Positions 41,119 to 50,434 of a DNA stretch of 64,000 nt are shown piece after piece. The position numbers were made by a program, and so were the translations under genes. Location: contig DASUKM010000005.1 in the NCBI GenBank assembly GCA_036278735.1, forward strand, positions 22,604 to 86,603, in the 5' to 3' direction. The notes under the pieces were generated by a model. The model saw only the letters and a program-made list of their open reading frames with translations, was not told where the DNA came from and made no database searches. The DNA comes from DASUKM01 sp036278735. Its GTDB lineage: Bacteria > Acidobacteriota > Vicinamibacteria > Vicinamibacterales > 2-12-FULL-66-21. Positions within the stretch are counted from its first letter, which is position 1; each line of letters begins with the position of its first letter.

Positions 41119-42708
41119 TCAGCCGCGCGGGCCGGCTTGGACGAGGTCCGGCGGCGCCCCGAGGGTCGTGAAGTTCTCGATGAACATCCGGGCCAGCTTG
41201 TCGGCCTGCGCATCGTAGTCGGCGCCGTTCTTCCACGTCGCCCTGGGGTCGAGCACGTCGGAGGGGACGCCGGGCACGGAGGTCGGCACCTCCACGTTGA
41301 ACCGCTCGTCGCGGCGATAGGGCACGTCGGCGAGCGCGCCCTTCAGCGCGGCGTCCACCATCGCGCGCGTGTAACCGATCTTCATGCGCGAGCCCACTCC
41401 GTATGGGCCGCCGGTCCATCCCGTGTTGACGAGCCAGACGCGCACGTCGTGCCGCGCGATGCGGTCGCTCAGGAATTTCGCATACACCGTCGGGTGCAGC
41501 AGCATGAACGGCGCGCCGAAGCAGGTGCTGAAGGTGGCCTTCGGCTCGGTCACCCCCTTTTCCGTGCCCGCGACCTTCGCGGTGTATCCGGAGAGGAAGT
41601 GATACGCGGCACCGGCAGGCGTCAGCCGCGCGATGGGCGGCATGACGCCGAAGGCGTCGGCGGTCAGCATTACGATGTTGCGCGGATGTCCCCCCTGCCC
41701 CGTGGGCACCGCGTGGCCGAGATACGACAGCGGGTAGGCGCCGCGCGTGTTCTCGGTGAGGGAGTCGTTGTCGAGATCCAGGCGCCGCGTGTTCGCATCC
41801 ATCCAGACGTTCTCGAGCACCGTGCCGAAATGCCGGCTGGCGTGGTAGATTTCGGGCTCCGCCTCGGCCGACAGCCGGATCATCTTCGCGTAGCAGCCCC
41901 CTTCGATGTTGAACACCCCGTCTGCGCTCCAGCCGCACTCGTCGTCGCCGATGAGAAAGCGATCCGGATTGCTCGAGAGCGTCGTCTTGCCGGTGCCCGA
42001 CAGGCCGAAGAACAGCGCGACGTCCCCCGCCTGCCCGACGTTGGCCGAGCAGTGCATCGAGAGGACTTCGCGCATCGGCAGCAGGTAGTTCATCACCGTG
42101 AAGATCGACTTCTTGATCTCGCCGGCGTAGCTCGTACCGCCGATCAGCACGAGCTTCTTCGCAAGATTGAGGACGACGAACACGGCCGAGTTGGTGCCGT
42201 GTTTGCCCGGCTCCGCGGTGAGCCCCGGCATGTCGATGAGGGTGAACTCGGGCTTGTGCGCCGCGCGCGTTTCAGGATCCGGCTCGTCGATGAACAGATG
42301 CCGCGCGAACAGGCTGTGCCACGCCTTTTCGGTAATCACCCGGATGGGCAGCCGATACCGCGGGTCGGCCCCGGCATAGGCGTCGAGGACGAACAGTTCC
42401 TTGCCCTCGCAGTAGGTCAGCACGCGCTGGTGCAGCGCATCGAAGTGCTCCGGCGTCATCCCGCGATTGACCTTGCTCCACCACACGTGGTTCTCGCTCG
42501 ACGATTCCCGCACGATGAACTTGTCGTTCGGGGACCGGCCCGTGTGCTGTCCGGTCCGGCACACGATGGGGCCATCGATCGAGATCAGCGCCTCGCGCCG
42601 GCGCACGGCTTCCTCGTACAGGGCCGGAACGCTCAGGTTCCAGTACACGCGCGAAACGTTGGTGATGCCGTGGGGTTCGAGTCCGCTTGCCTGCCGCACC
42701 TGTGTCAT
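41119..42708 (-). CDS. pckA: Phosphoenolpyruvate carboxykinase (ATP)
   Basis: PckA converts oxaloacetate and ATP to phosphoenolpyruvate, the entry to gluconeogenesis. Diagnostic motifs are RTGQHTGRSPNDKFIV (about residue 52), GGTSYAGEIKKSIFT, the P-loop FGLSGTGKTTLSS and IGDDECGW. GWTGGPYGVGSRM lies towards the C-terminus. It has 529 residues, typical of the ATP-dependent class. MTQVRQASGL at 42708 is taken as the start; an upstream in-frame start adds 18 unconserved residues. Confidence 0.97.
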   Translation of the reverse strand: MTQVRQASGLEPHGITNVSRVYWNLSVPALYEEAVRRREALISIDGPIVCRTGQHTGRSPNDKFIVRESSSENHVWWSKVNRGMTPEHFDALHQRVLTYCEGKELFVLDAYAGADPRYRLPIRVITEKAWHSLFARHLFIDEPDPETRAAHKPEFTLIDMPGLTAEPGKHGTNSAVFVVLNLAKKLVLIGGTSYAGEIKKSIFTVMNYLLPMREVLSMHCSANVGQAGDVALFFGLSGTGKTTLSSNPDRFLIGDDECGWSADGVFNIEGGCYAKMIRLSAEAEPEIYHASRHFGTVLENVWMDANTRRLDLDNDSLTENTRGAYPLSYLGHAVPTGQGGHPRNIVMLTADAFGVMPPIARLTPAGAAYHFLSGYTAKVAGTEKGVTEPKATFSTCFGAPFMLLHPTVYAKFLSDRIARHDVRVWLVNTGWTGGPYGVGSRMKIGYTRAMVDAALKGALADVPYRRDERFNVEVPTSVPGVPSDVLDPRATWKNGADYDAQADKLARMFIENFTTLGAPPDLVQAGPRG

Positions 42709-42795
42709 CTGAAATTCGCTCCGTTGTGGACACCCTGCCAGGGTGGCCTGCCGTCCGGCCAACCGGACGATCGTACCGGGCTGAACAGAGCGAAG

Positions 42796-43854
42796 TCAAA
42801 CCGGGACGGCGGTGCGGAACGCCTCGACGACCGCCGGGTCGAACTGGCTGTCGGCGCACCGGGCCAGTTCGAGGAGCGCTTCGTGGGGCGCGATCGCGTC
42901 GCGGAAGACGCGCGGGTGGGTCATCGCGTCGAAGGCGTCGGCCACGGCAATGATGCGCGCGCCAAGCGCCACTTCGCCCGCCGGCACGCCGCGCGGGTAG
43001 CCGAGGCCATCCATCCGTTCGTGGGCGTCGCGCACGAGGTCCGCCGATCGGCGCAGATACGGCACCGCGCCAATCAGGTCCGCCGCGACCGCCGGATGCC
43101 GCCGCACGAGCGCCTGCTCCTCGAAGGTGAGCGGCGCGGGCTTGCGGAGTACGGCGTCGGGGATCGCCAGCTTGCCGACGTCGTGCAGCAGCGCGGCGTG
43201 TTCGAGATCCGCCAGATCCGCGTCGCTGAACCCCAGCACCCTGGCGGTGCCGGCGGCCAGCGCCGCGACCCGGTACGCGTGCGCGTAGACGTCGCCATCG
43301 GCCGCCGTCAGGGCCGACAACAGCGTGTCGAGCCCGGCGTCGCCGTGGATCGCGAGCGCCCCGACGGTCTCGGCCAGACGGTTGGCGCGCCCGTCCATCT
43401 CGCGCTCCAGACACTCGCGCCAGCGCCGCGCGTCGCACGCGGCCCGGTGCCACTCGAAGCCGCGCTGGACGGCGTCGCGCAGCCGCTCGCGGCCGAACGG
43501 CTTCGTCAGATAATCGACGACCCCCTGGCGCAGGCTCCGGACCGCCGACGCGACATCCTGCACGCCGGTCGCCATGATGACGGCCGTCTCGGGCGCTTCT
43601 TCCCTGATCCGCTCGAGCAGCCACAGGCCGTCCCGGCCGGGCATGCGCACGTCGCAGAGGGCGACAGCGGGCAGGCTCGATCGCACCAGGCCCATCGCCT
43701 GGTCGGCGTTGGCCGCGATCCGGACGTCGTAGCCGCCTGACGACAGCCACCGCGTCATGAGGTCGCGGACCCCCTGCTCGTCGTCGACGACGAGCACGAA
43801 TTCGTCGGGCCGGTCTGCGGGTTCCACCGGCGCGTGTTGGTGTGCGGACGGCAT
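42796..43854 (-). CDS. Response regulator with HD-GYP domain
   Basis: The 352-residue protein has a receiver (VLVVDDEQG, acceptor in VALCDVRMPG, lysine in YLTKPFG) and an HD-GYP phosphodiesterase domain (HAALLHDVGKLAIPD, RRHPAVAADLI, HERMDGLGYPRG). HD-GYP proteins hydrolyse cyclic di-GMP, so it probably lowers this messenger when phosphorylated. I use the ATG at 43854 (MPSAHQH). A longer frame to 43962 is rejected because a sigma-54-type promoter sits between. It lies downstream of an NtrC-type gene. Confidence 0.88.
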   Translation of the reverse strand: MPSAHQHAPVEPADRPDEFVLVVDDEQGVRDLMTRWLSSGGYDVRIAANADQAMGLVRSSLPAVALCDVRMPGRDGLWLLERIREEAPETAVIMATGVQDVASAVRSLRQGVVDYLTKPFGRERLRDAVQRGFEWHRAACDARRWRECLEREMDGRANRLAETVGALAIHGDAGLDTLLSALTAADGDVYAHAYRVAALAAGTARVLGFSDADLADLEHAALLHDVGKLAIPDAVLRKPAPLTFEEQALVRRHPAVAADLIGAVPYLRRSADLVRDAHERMDGLGYPRGVPAGEVALGARIIAVADAFDAMTHPRVFRDAIAPHEALLELARCADSQFDPAVVEAFRTAVPV

Positions 43855-43870
43855 GGCTGAACGGGCGCAC

Positions 43871-43886
43871 TGCAAATCGTCCGCCA
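43871..43886 (-). promoter_or_regulatory. Candidate sigma-54 promoter of the HD-GYP regulator gene
   Basis: The minus strand reads TGGCGGACGATTTGCA, with GG and GC exactly 10 nt apart as in the TGGCAC-N5-TTGCA consensus; the -12 half is perfect. The -12 element ends about 16 bp before the start codon. Both NtrC-type activators nearby keep the GAFTGA loop needed for sigma-54. Confidence 0.6.
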
Positions 43887-43998
43887 GGAAAAACCGTGCA
43901 ATTCCGACCCCGCGTGGACGCAAGCGCACACGTCGCACACCGCGGCGAGCGCATCCGCGCACGGCGATGTGCGGCTTTGGGCTTTGGGCTCGGCCGCT

Positions 43999-45419
<1,421 letters not shown>

Positions 45420-45423
<4 letters not shown>

Positions 45424-47849
45424 ACACACTCCTTCTCGTTCTCCGACGCGTTCGTCGCGCGCGCCTCGGGTTCCGGACACACCTGCCCGATGACCGCGCG
45501 GACGGCACGCAGGTCGTAGGGGGGCACGAGCGCGGCCGCCGCGCCGCGAGGGGCGCCCACATCGCCCACGGCCGCGGCCATGAGCACCATCGGGACGGGC
45601 CGGAGGGCCGCCGACCGGGCCTCTTCCCAGGGCCGCGGATCCGACGCCGGGATGGAGGCGTCGACGACGATCGCGGCGAGCCCCCCTGCGCGGTACCGCG
45701 CGAGCGCCACGTCCGGTTCGTCGGTCGCGGTCACGCGATAGCCCCAGCCGCCGAGCATCGCCGCGATGTAGTCGCGCTCCGACTGCTCCTTGTGGGCGAC
45801 CATCACCTCGGCCGTCCGGGGTTCGTACGCGGGCAGCAACAGCCGGAACGTCGTCCCGACCCCGACCGTGCTGTCGACGCTGATCTGGCCGCCGTGGTCC
45901 CGCACGATCCCGTAGCAGATGCTCAGGCCGAGCCCGGTGCCCTCCCCCACGTCGCGCGTCGTGAAGAACGGATCGAAGATGCGGCGCAGATTGGCCTCGG
46001 CAATCCCGTGGCCGCTATCGGTCAGGGAGATCTGCACCGCCGAGGCGTCGAGCACCCGGTGCACGGCGACGACGAGCCGCCGCGGCGTGCGGCCGCGCAT
46101 CGCCTGCTCGGCGTTGAGGACGAGGTTGAGGATCGCCTGCTGGAGCTGTCCGGCATCGACGAGCACGGGCGGGAGATCGGGCTCGATCCTTGTTTCCACC
46201 TCGACGGCGTTCAGGCGGAACTCGTAGGCGCGCAGCGCGAGCACCCGCGAAAAGATGTCGGCCGGATCCTGCGGGACGCGCGCCGCAGTCTGGCGCCGGG
46301 CGAACGCCAGCAGATTGCGGACGATTCGCGCGGCGCGCTCGGATTCCTCGGCGATCCGCCGGACGTCGGCGGCCACATCCGCGATCCCCCGCGTGTCGTC
46401 GCGGCACGGCGAGAGCAATTCCTCTTCGACGAGCTGCGCGTAGCCGATGACGCTGGTGAGCGGATTGTTCAACTCGTGCGCGACCCCCGCCACGAGCTGA
46501 CCGATCGCCGACAGCTTTTCGGCCTGGATCAGCTGCGCCTGTGTCGTCTCGAGGCGCTCGAGCGCGCCGACGAGGCGCGCGTTGGTGGCCGCCAGCTCGT
46601 CGCGCATCTGCCGCAGCCGCCGGGCGTTGGCAATCTCCTCGGTGACGTTCTTCCCCACCTGCACCACCGCGGCATCGTCGGGGGTGTCCGCGATGGGGAA
46701 CGTGGTCACGCTGAAGATCTGGCCGGCGGCGGTCGTGATTTCGGCGCGGACGTTCTGGCGGTCGAGCGCCCGTCCGACGGCGCAGTACGGGAACTCGCCG
46801 CCGCAGAGCCCGACCTCGTCGCACGAGTGGCGGCGCAGGTCCTGCACCGAGATCCCGAGGTGTTCGGCGAGCGCGAGGTTCCCGCGGAGCAGCCGCCCGT
46901 GCGAGTCGAACACCGCGATCGGCTCGCTGATCGCGTCGAAGGTCGCTTCCCATTGCTGCTTGCCGCGCCGCGCGTACGAGTGCAGGCGCGCGTTCTGCAC
47001 GGCGGCGGCGATCTGGCCGGTGACGATCGTCAGCAGCCGCTCGTCGGCCGCCTCGAAGCGACCGATCCGGCGGCTGCCGAGCGTGATCGTCCCGAGCAGG
47101 TCCCCCGCGACGAAGAGCGGCACGCTGATGACGCCGCGGATCGTCGTCCCGGCGCCGACGTCGGGGGGCAGCAGCGCCTGGAGATCGGGGATGACGACCG
47201 GCGCGCGCGCGGCAATCACGCGATCGCTCGGGCGCGCGATGACCGGCTCGGGCGCCGTCCAGATCGCGCCCATTTCGGACGGACCGAGCCGCAGCACGTG
47301 TTCGAAGGCGCCGGAGACCGGGTCCCGGAGCCGCACGGAGCCGGCGTGCGCGTCGAGCGCCTGCATCAGCCGCCGCAGCGCGCGCTCGAGCAGATCGTGC
47401 GGGTCGAGCGACCGCCGCAGGTCTTCCCCGAGTTCGTTGATCGTCTGCATTTCCCAGACGAGCCGCCGGTTGTCGAGATTCATCCGGCGGTGCTCCAGGG
47501 CGCGCTCCGCCGTCGAGAACAGATGATCGAGGGCGAACGGCTTCTGGACGAAGGCGAACGCCGCCAGCTCATACGACCGGATCGCGGAGGCGACGGAACT
47601 CGTGGCCGAGACGACGACGATCTCGATGTCGGGCCGGCGCGCCTTCGCGCGTCGAATCATCTCGAAGCCGGCCTCGCTGCCGGGCGACAGGTCGACGAGC
47701 GCGAGCACGACGGCGGGGTCCTCGATCGCCGTGCTGGCCTCGACGGTCGACGCGGCGCTGAGGACGTCGAAGCCGCGCGCGCGCGCTTCGGCGGCCAGGA
47801 CCGCCTGCGTCTCGCGATCGTCGTCCACGATGAGCAGCGTGGGAGGCAT
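45420..47849 (-). CDS. Hybrid sensor histidine kinase (REC-GAF-PAS-HisKA-HATPase-REC)
   Basis: A soluble 809-residue kinase. The domains in order are a receiver (LLIVDDDRE, acceptor in LALVDLSPG), GAF (about 150-290), and PAS with a cysteine motif CDEVGLCGGEFPYC. HisKA (LVAGVAHELNNPLTSVIGYAQL), HATPase (NLVLNAEQAMRG, DSGHGIAEANL, GTGLGLSICYGIV) and a C-terminal receiver-like domain follow. The last domain has an aspartate in IVVDASIP but lacks an obvious lysine motif, so may be degenerate. It has no membrane segment, so it senses a cytosolic signal. It is co-translated with the NtrC-type gene downstream. Confidence 0.9.
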
Positions 47850-47977
47850 GTGGTGCTGCGACGCAGCAAGCCGCGGGCCGAAACCGCGCACGGCGCGCGC
47901 ACGGACGTAACCTGCTGTGCTGTCAGGGGTTGCATGCACGGCCCGGCGCCGATTGGCCGTGCCTGGCGCCGGCGCCG

Positions 47978-48006
47978 GTTTCAGGGGTGAAACACTCGGC
48001 GTTTCA
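47978..48006. promoter_or_regulatory. Triple half-site inverted repeat (GTTTCA/TGAAAC), possible activator site
   Basis: GTTTCA-GGGG-TGAAAC is a perfect inverted repeat at 47978-47993, followed by ACTCGGC and another GTTTCA (48001-48006). It lies between two NtrC-linked signalling genes, about 130 bp upstream of the hybrid kinase start, where an enhancer-binding protein could act. No correctly spaced sigma-54 promoter was found there. Confidence 0.4.
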
Positions 48007-48036
48007 TCGCTGCACGCGCGCGTGCGAAAGCGTCGT

Positions 48037-49401
48037 TCACGAGGGGCGGGAGTCGCCGGAGATCTGGTGCTTCTTCATCAGCCGCCAGAGCGTGGTGCGG
48101 CTGATCTGCAGCTCGCGCGCCGCGGCCACGATTTCGCCGCCGTAGCGCGCCAGCGTCGCCACGATCATGTCGCGCTCGGCGCGGTCGCGGGCGGCGGCGA
48201 CTCCCCCTTCACTGGAGGGGGACTCGGCGGTCGTGCGCGGCGCCAGCAGCTCTTCGGGCAGATCCTCGCGCGTCAGCGTCGGCGGGCGTGCGACGGCGAC
48301 CGCCCGCTGAATCACGTGTTCGAGCTGGCGTACGTTGCCCGGATAGCTGTACGCCAGCAGCGCCTCGCGCGCGGCCGGCTCACAGGCCGTGATGCCCGCC
48401 GCGGCGCCGTACCGATGCAGAAAGCAGTCGACGAGTTTCGCGACGTCGCCGGCGCGCTCGCGCAGCGGCGGCAGGTGAAGGCGGTGGACGTTGAGACGAT
48501 AGAAGAGGTCGCGGCGGAACACGCCGGCGTCCACGGCCATGTCCAGATCCATGTTCGTCGCCGCCACGAACCGCACGTCGACGCGGCGCGGTTCGTTTTC
48601 GCCAATCCGCCGCACGTCCCCCGACTCCAGCGCGCGCAGCAGCTTGCCCTGCAGCGACGCCGCCATCGTCCCGATCTCGTCGAGGAAGAGCGTGCCCCCC
48701 GTGGCGTGTTCGATCAGCCCGGCGCGCGCGCCCGCCGCGCCGGTGAAAGCGCCGCGCGCGTGGCCGAACAGTTCGGTTTCGAGCAGGGATTCGGTCAGCG
48801 CGGCGCAGTTCAGCGCGACGAACGATCTGGCGGACCGCGGACTCTCCGCGTGAATCGCGCGCGCAACCAGCTCTTTGCCGGTGCCCGTTTCGCCGGTGAT
48901 CAGGACGGTGCCCGGCGCGACGGCGGCGCGACGGATCAGATCCTTCACGCGCCGCATCGCGTCGCTCTCGCCGACGAGCACGTCCAGCGACCCGCGGCCG
49001 CGCATCTGCCGCTGCAGCAGGTCGACCTGCCGGGCGAGCTGCCGCCGATCGACAGCCGAGCGCACACGCATCAGCAGCTCGTCGCGGAAGAACGGCTTCT
49101 GGACGAAATCGACCGCCCCGAGCTTCATCGATTCGACGGCGGTGTCGATCGTGCCGAAGCCGGTCATCACGATGAAGGCCGCGTCGACCCGAAGGTCGCG
49201 GAGCTGCCGCAGCACGTCGAGCCCCGAGATGCCCGACATGCGCATGTCGGAGAGGATCACGTCGAAGGCGTCGTCGCGGGCGAGCGCCAGCCCTTCCTCG
49301 CCGCTCGCGGCGGCCTGGACGGTATAGCCGGCGGCCGTCAACATCCGGCCCATGCTCTCGCGAACGCCCTGATCGTCGTCGATCACCAGAATCCGCGACA
49401 C
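48037..49401 (-). CDS. NtrC-family sigma-54-dependent response regulator
   Basis: The 454 residues show a receiver (ILVIDDDQG, acceptor in VILSDMRMSG, FVQKPFFRDE), an AAA+ domain (GETGTGKEL, GAFTGA, GGTLFLDEIGTM) and a Fis-type HTH (EIVAAARELQISRTTLWRLMKKH). The start is a GTG, with TAGACT six bases upstream. No histidine kinase follows it in an operon; the hybrid kinase is the next gene downstream after a 187-bp gap. It is divergent from the SpoIID-like gene with only 39 bp between starts, so the two promoters overlap. Confidence 0.92.
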   Translation of the reverse strand: MSRILVIDDDQGVRESMGRMLTAAGYTVQAAASGEEGLALARDDAFDVILSDMRMSGISGLDVLRQLRDLRVDAAFIVMTGFGTIDTAVESMKLGAVDFVQKPFFRDELLMRVRSAVDRRQLARQVDLLQRQMRGRGSLDVLVGESDAMRRVKDLIRRAAVAPGTVLITGETGTGKELVARAIHAESPRSARSFVALNCAALTESLLETELFGHARGAFTGAAGARAGLIEHATGGTLFLDEIGTMAASLQGKLLRALESGDVRRIGENEPRRVDVRFVAATNMDLDMAVDAGVFRRDLFYRLNVHRLHLPPLRERAGDVAKLVDCFLHRYGAAAGITACEPAAREALLAYSYPGNVRQLEHVIQRAVAVARPPTLTREDLPEELLAPRTTAESPSSEGGVAAARDRAERDMIVATLARYGGEIVAAARELQISRTTLWRLMKKHQISGDSRPS

Positions 49402-49407
49402 GCACTA

Positions 49408-49413
49408 AGTCTA
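49408..49413 (-). promoter_or_regulatory. -10 box (TAGACT) of the NtrC-type gene
   Basis: TAGACT lies on the minus strand with only six bases (TAGTGC) before the GTG start. On the opposite strand GATACA lies six bases before the GTG of the SpoIID-like gene, so divergent, leaderless transcripts are possible from the 39-bp gap. Confidence 0.4.
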
Positions 49414-49440
49414 CATCTGCGCGCGGCCGATACAGCGGGT

Positions 49441-50418
49441 GTGCGGACCGCGGCGCGACTGATCGTTTCCCTGCTCTGCGCCGCCGCCGTCGGCTGCAGC
49501 GCCCGCACGGTCCGAATCGCCCCCCCGTCGGCGATCGCGGCGCCGCGCGTTCCCGAGACGATCCGCGTGCAGACGCGCGACGGCGGTCGGCTCGTCGTCC
49601 GGCGCATCCCGCTCGAGGAATACGTCACGGCCACGCTGATCGCCGAATTCGATCCGCCGTCGGGCGATCCCCCCTCCGTCGAGCGGATGCTGCAGCTGCA
49701 GGCGATCATCAGCCGGACGTACGCGACGGCCAACGTCGGACGCCACGAACGCGACGGCTTCGACCTGTGCTCGACGTCGCACTGCCAGATCTACGATCCC
49801 GCGCGGCTGCGGACGTCGCGCTGGGCGGCGCTGGCGCGCGAAGCGGCGGCGCGCACGCGCGGCGAGGTGCTGTGGTACGGCAACGGGCCCGCGAATGCGG
49901 TCTTTCATGCGGACTGCGGCGGCCATACGAGCGCGGCCGCCGACGTGTGGGGCGGCCGCCCAGTCCCGTACCTCGTCGGCGCGCCAGACGACGGACCCGC
50001 GCGCGACGTCCACGCGACGTGGCGCGTCGACCTCTCGCGCGTAGCGCTTCGAGGGGCGCTCGATGCGGACCCGCGCACGGCCGTGGGAGGGCGGCTGGAC
50101 GCGATCGACGTGACGCGCCGCGACGCGGCCGGCCGGGCCGTCTCGATCGAGATTCGCGGCGCCCGCACCGTGACCGTGCGGGGCGACGTGTTCCGCGAGG
50201 CCGTCACGCGCCGACTCGGCGTGTCGAGCCTGCGGAGCACGCTGTTCACGGTCCGCCGCACGCGCGCCGGATTTGCGTTCGACGGCCGCGGCTTCGGTCA
50301 CGGTGTCGGTCTGTGCCAGGTCGGCGCGTTCGCGCGCGTGCGCGCCGGCGCGTCGATCGCCGACGTCCTGCGCCATTACTTTCCCGGCACCGTCCTGGTC
50401 GGTGCGGTCAGCCCGTAA
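49441..50418 (+). CDS. SpoIID/LytB-domain lipoprotein
   Basis: A 325-residue protein with a signal peptide ending in a lipobox-like AAAVGC. The SpoIID domain has IPLEEYVTATLIAEF near residue 60, QAIISRTYATANVGRH, a HADCGGHTSAAADVWGG motif and a C-terminal GRGFGHGVGLCQVGAF. SpoIID-type enzymes are lytic transglycosylases acting on denuded glycan strands. In a non-sporulating Gram-negative it presumably helps septal or envelope peptidoglycan turnover. The start is GTG. It is divergent from an NtrC-type gene. Confidence 0.88.
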   Translation: MRTAARLIVSLLCAAAVGCSARTVRIAPPSAIAAPRVPETIRVQTRDGGRLVVRRIPLEEYVTATLIAEFDPPSGDPPSVERMLQLQAIISRTYATANVGRHERDGFDLCSTSHCQIYDPARLRTSRWAALAREAAARTRGEVLWYGNGPANAVFHADCGGHTSAAADVWGGRPVPYLVGAPDDGPARDVHATWRVDLSRVALRGALDADPRTAVGGRLDAIDVTRRDAAGRAVSIEIRGARTVTVRGDVFREAVTRRLGVSSLRSTLFTVRRTRAGFAFDGRGFGHGVGLCQVGAFARVRAGASIADVLRHYFPGTVLVGAVSP

Positions 50419-50434
50419 AGGAAGGCCAAATCGA

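Noticed and set aside
47850..48036. Sigma-54 promoter of the hybrid kinase gene (CGGGCCGTGCATGCA on the minus strand)
   Set aside because: The GG and GC are nine, not ten, bases apart and the flanks match poorly. Sigma-54 spacing is strict.
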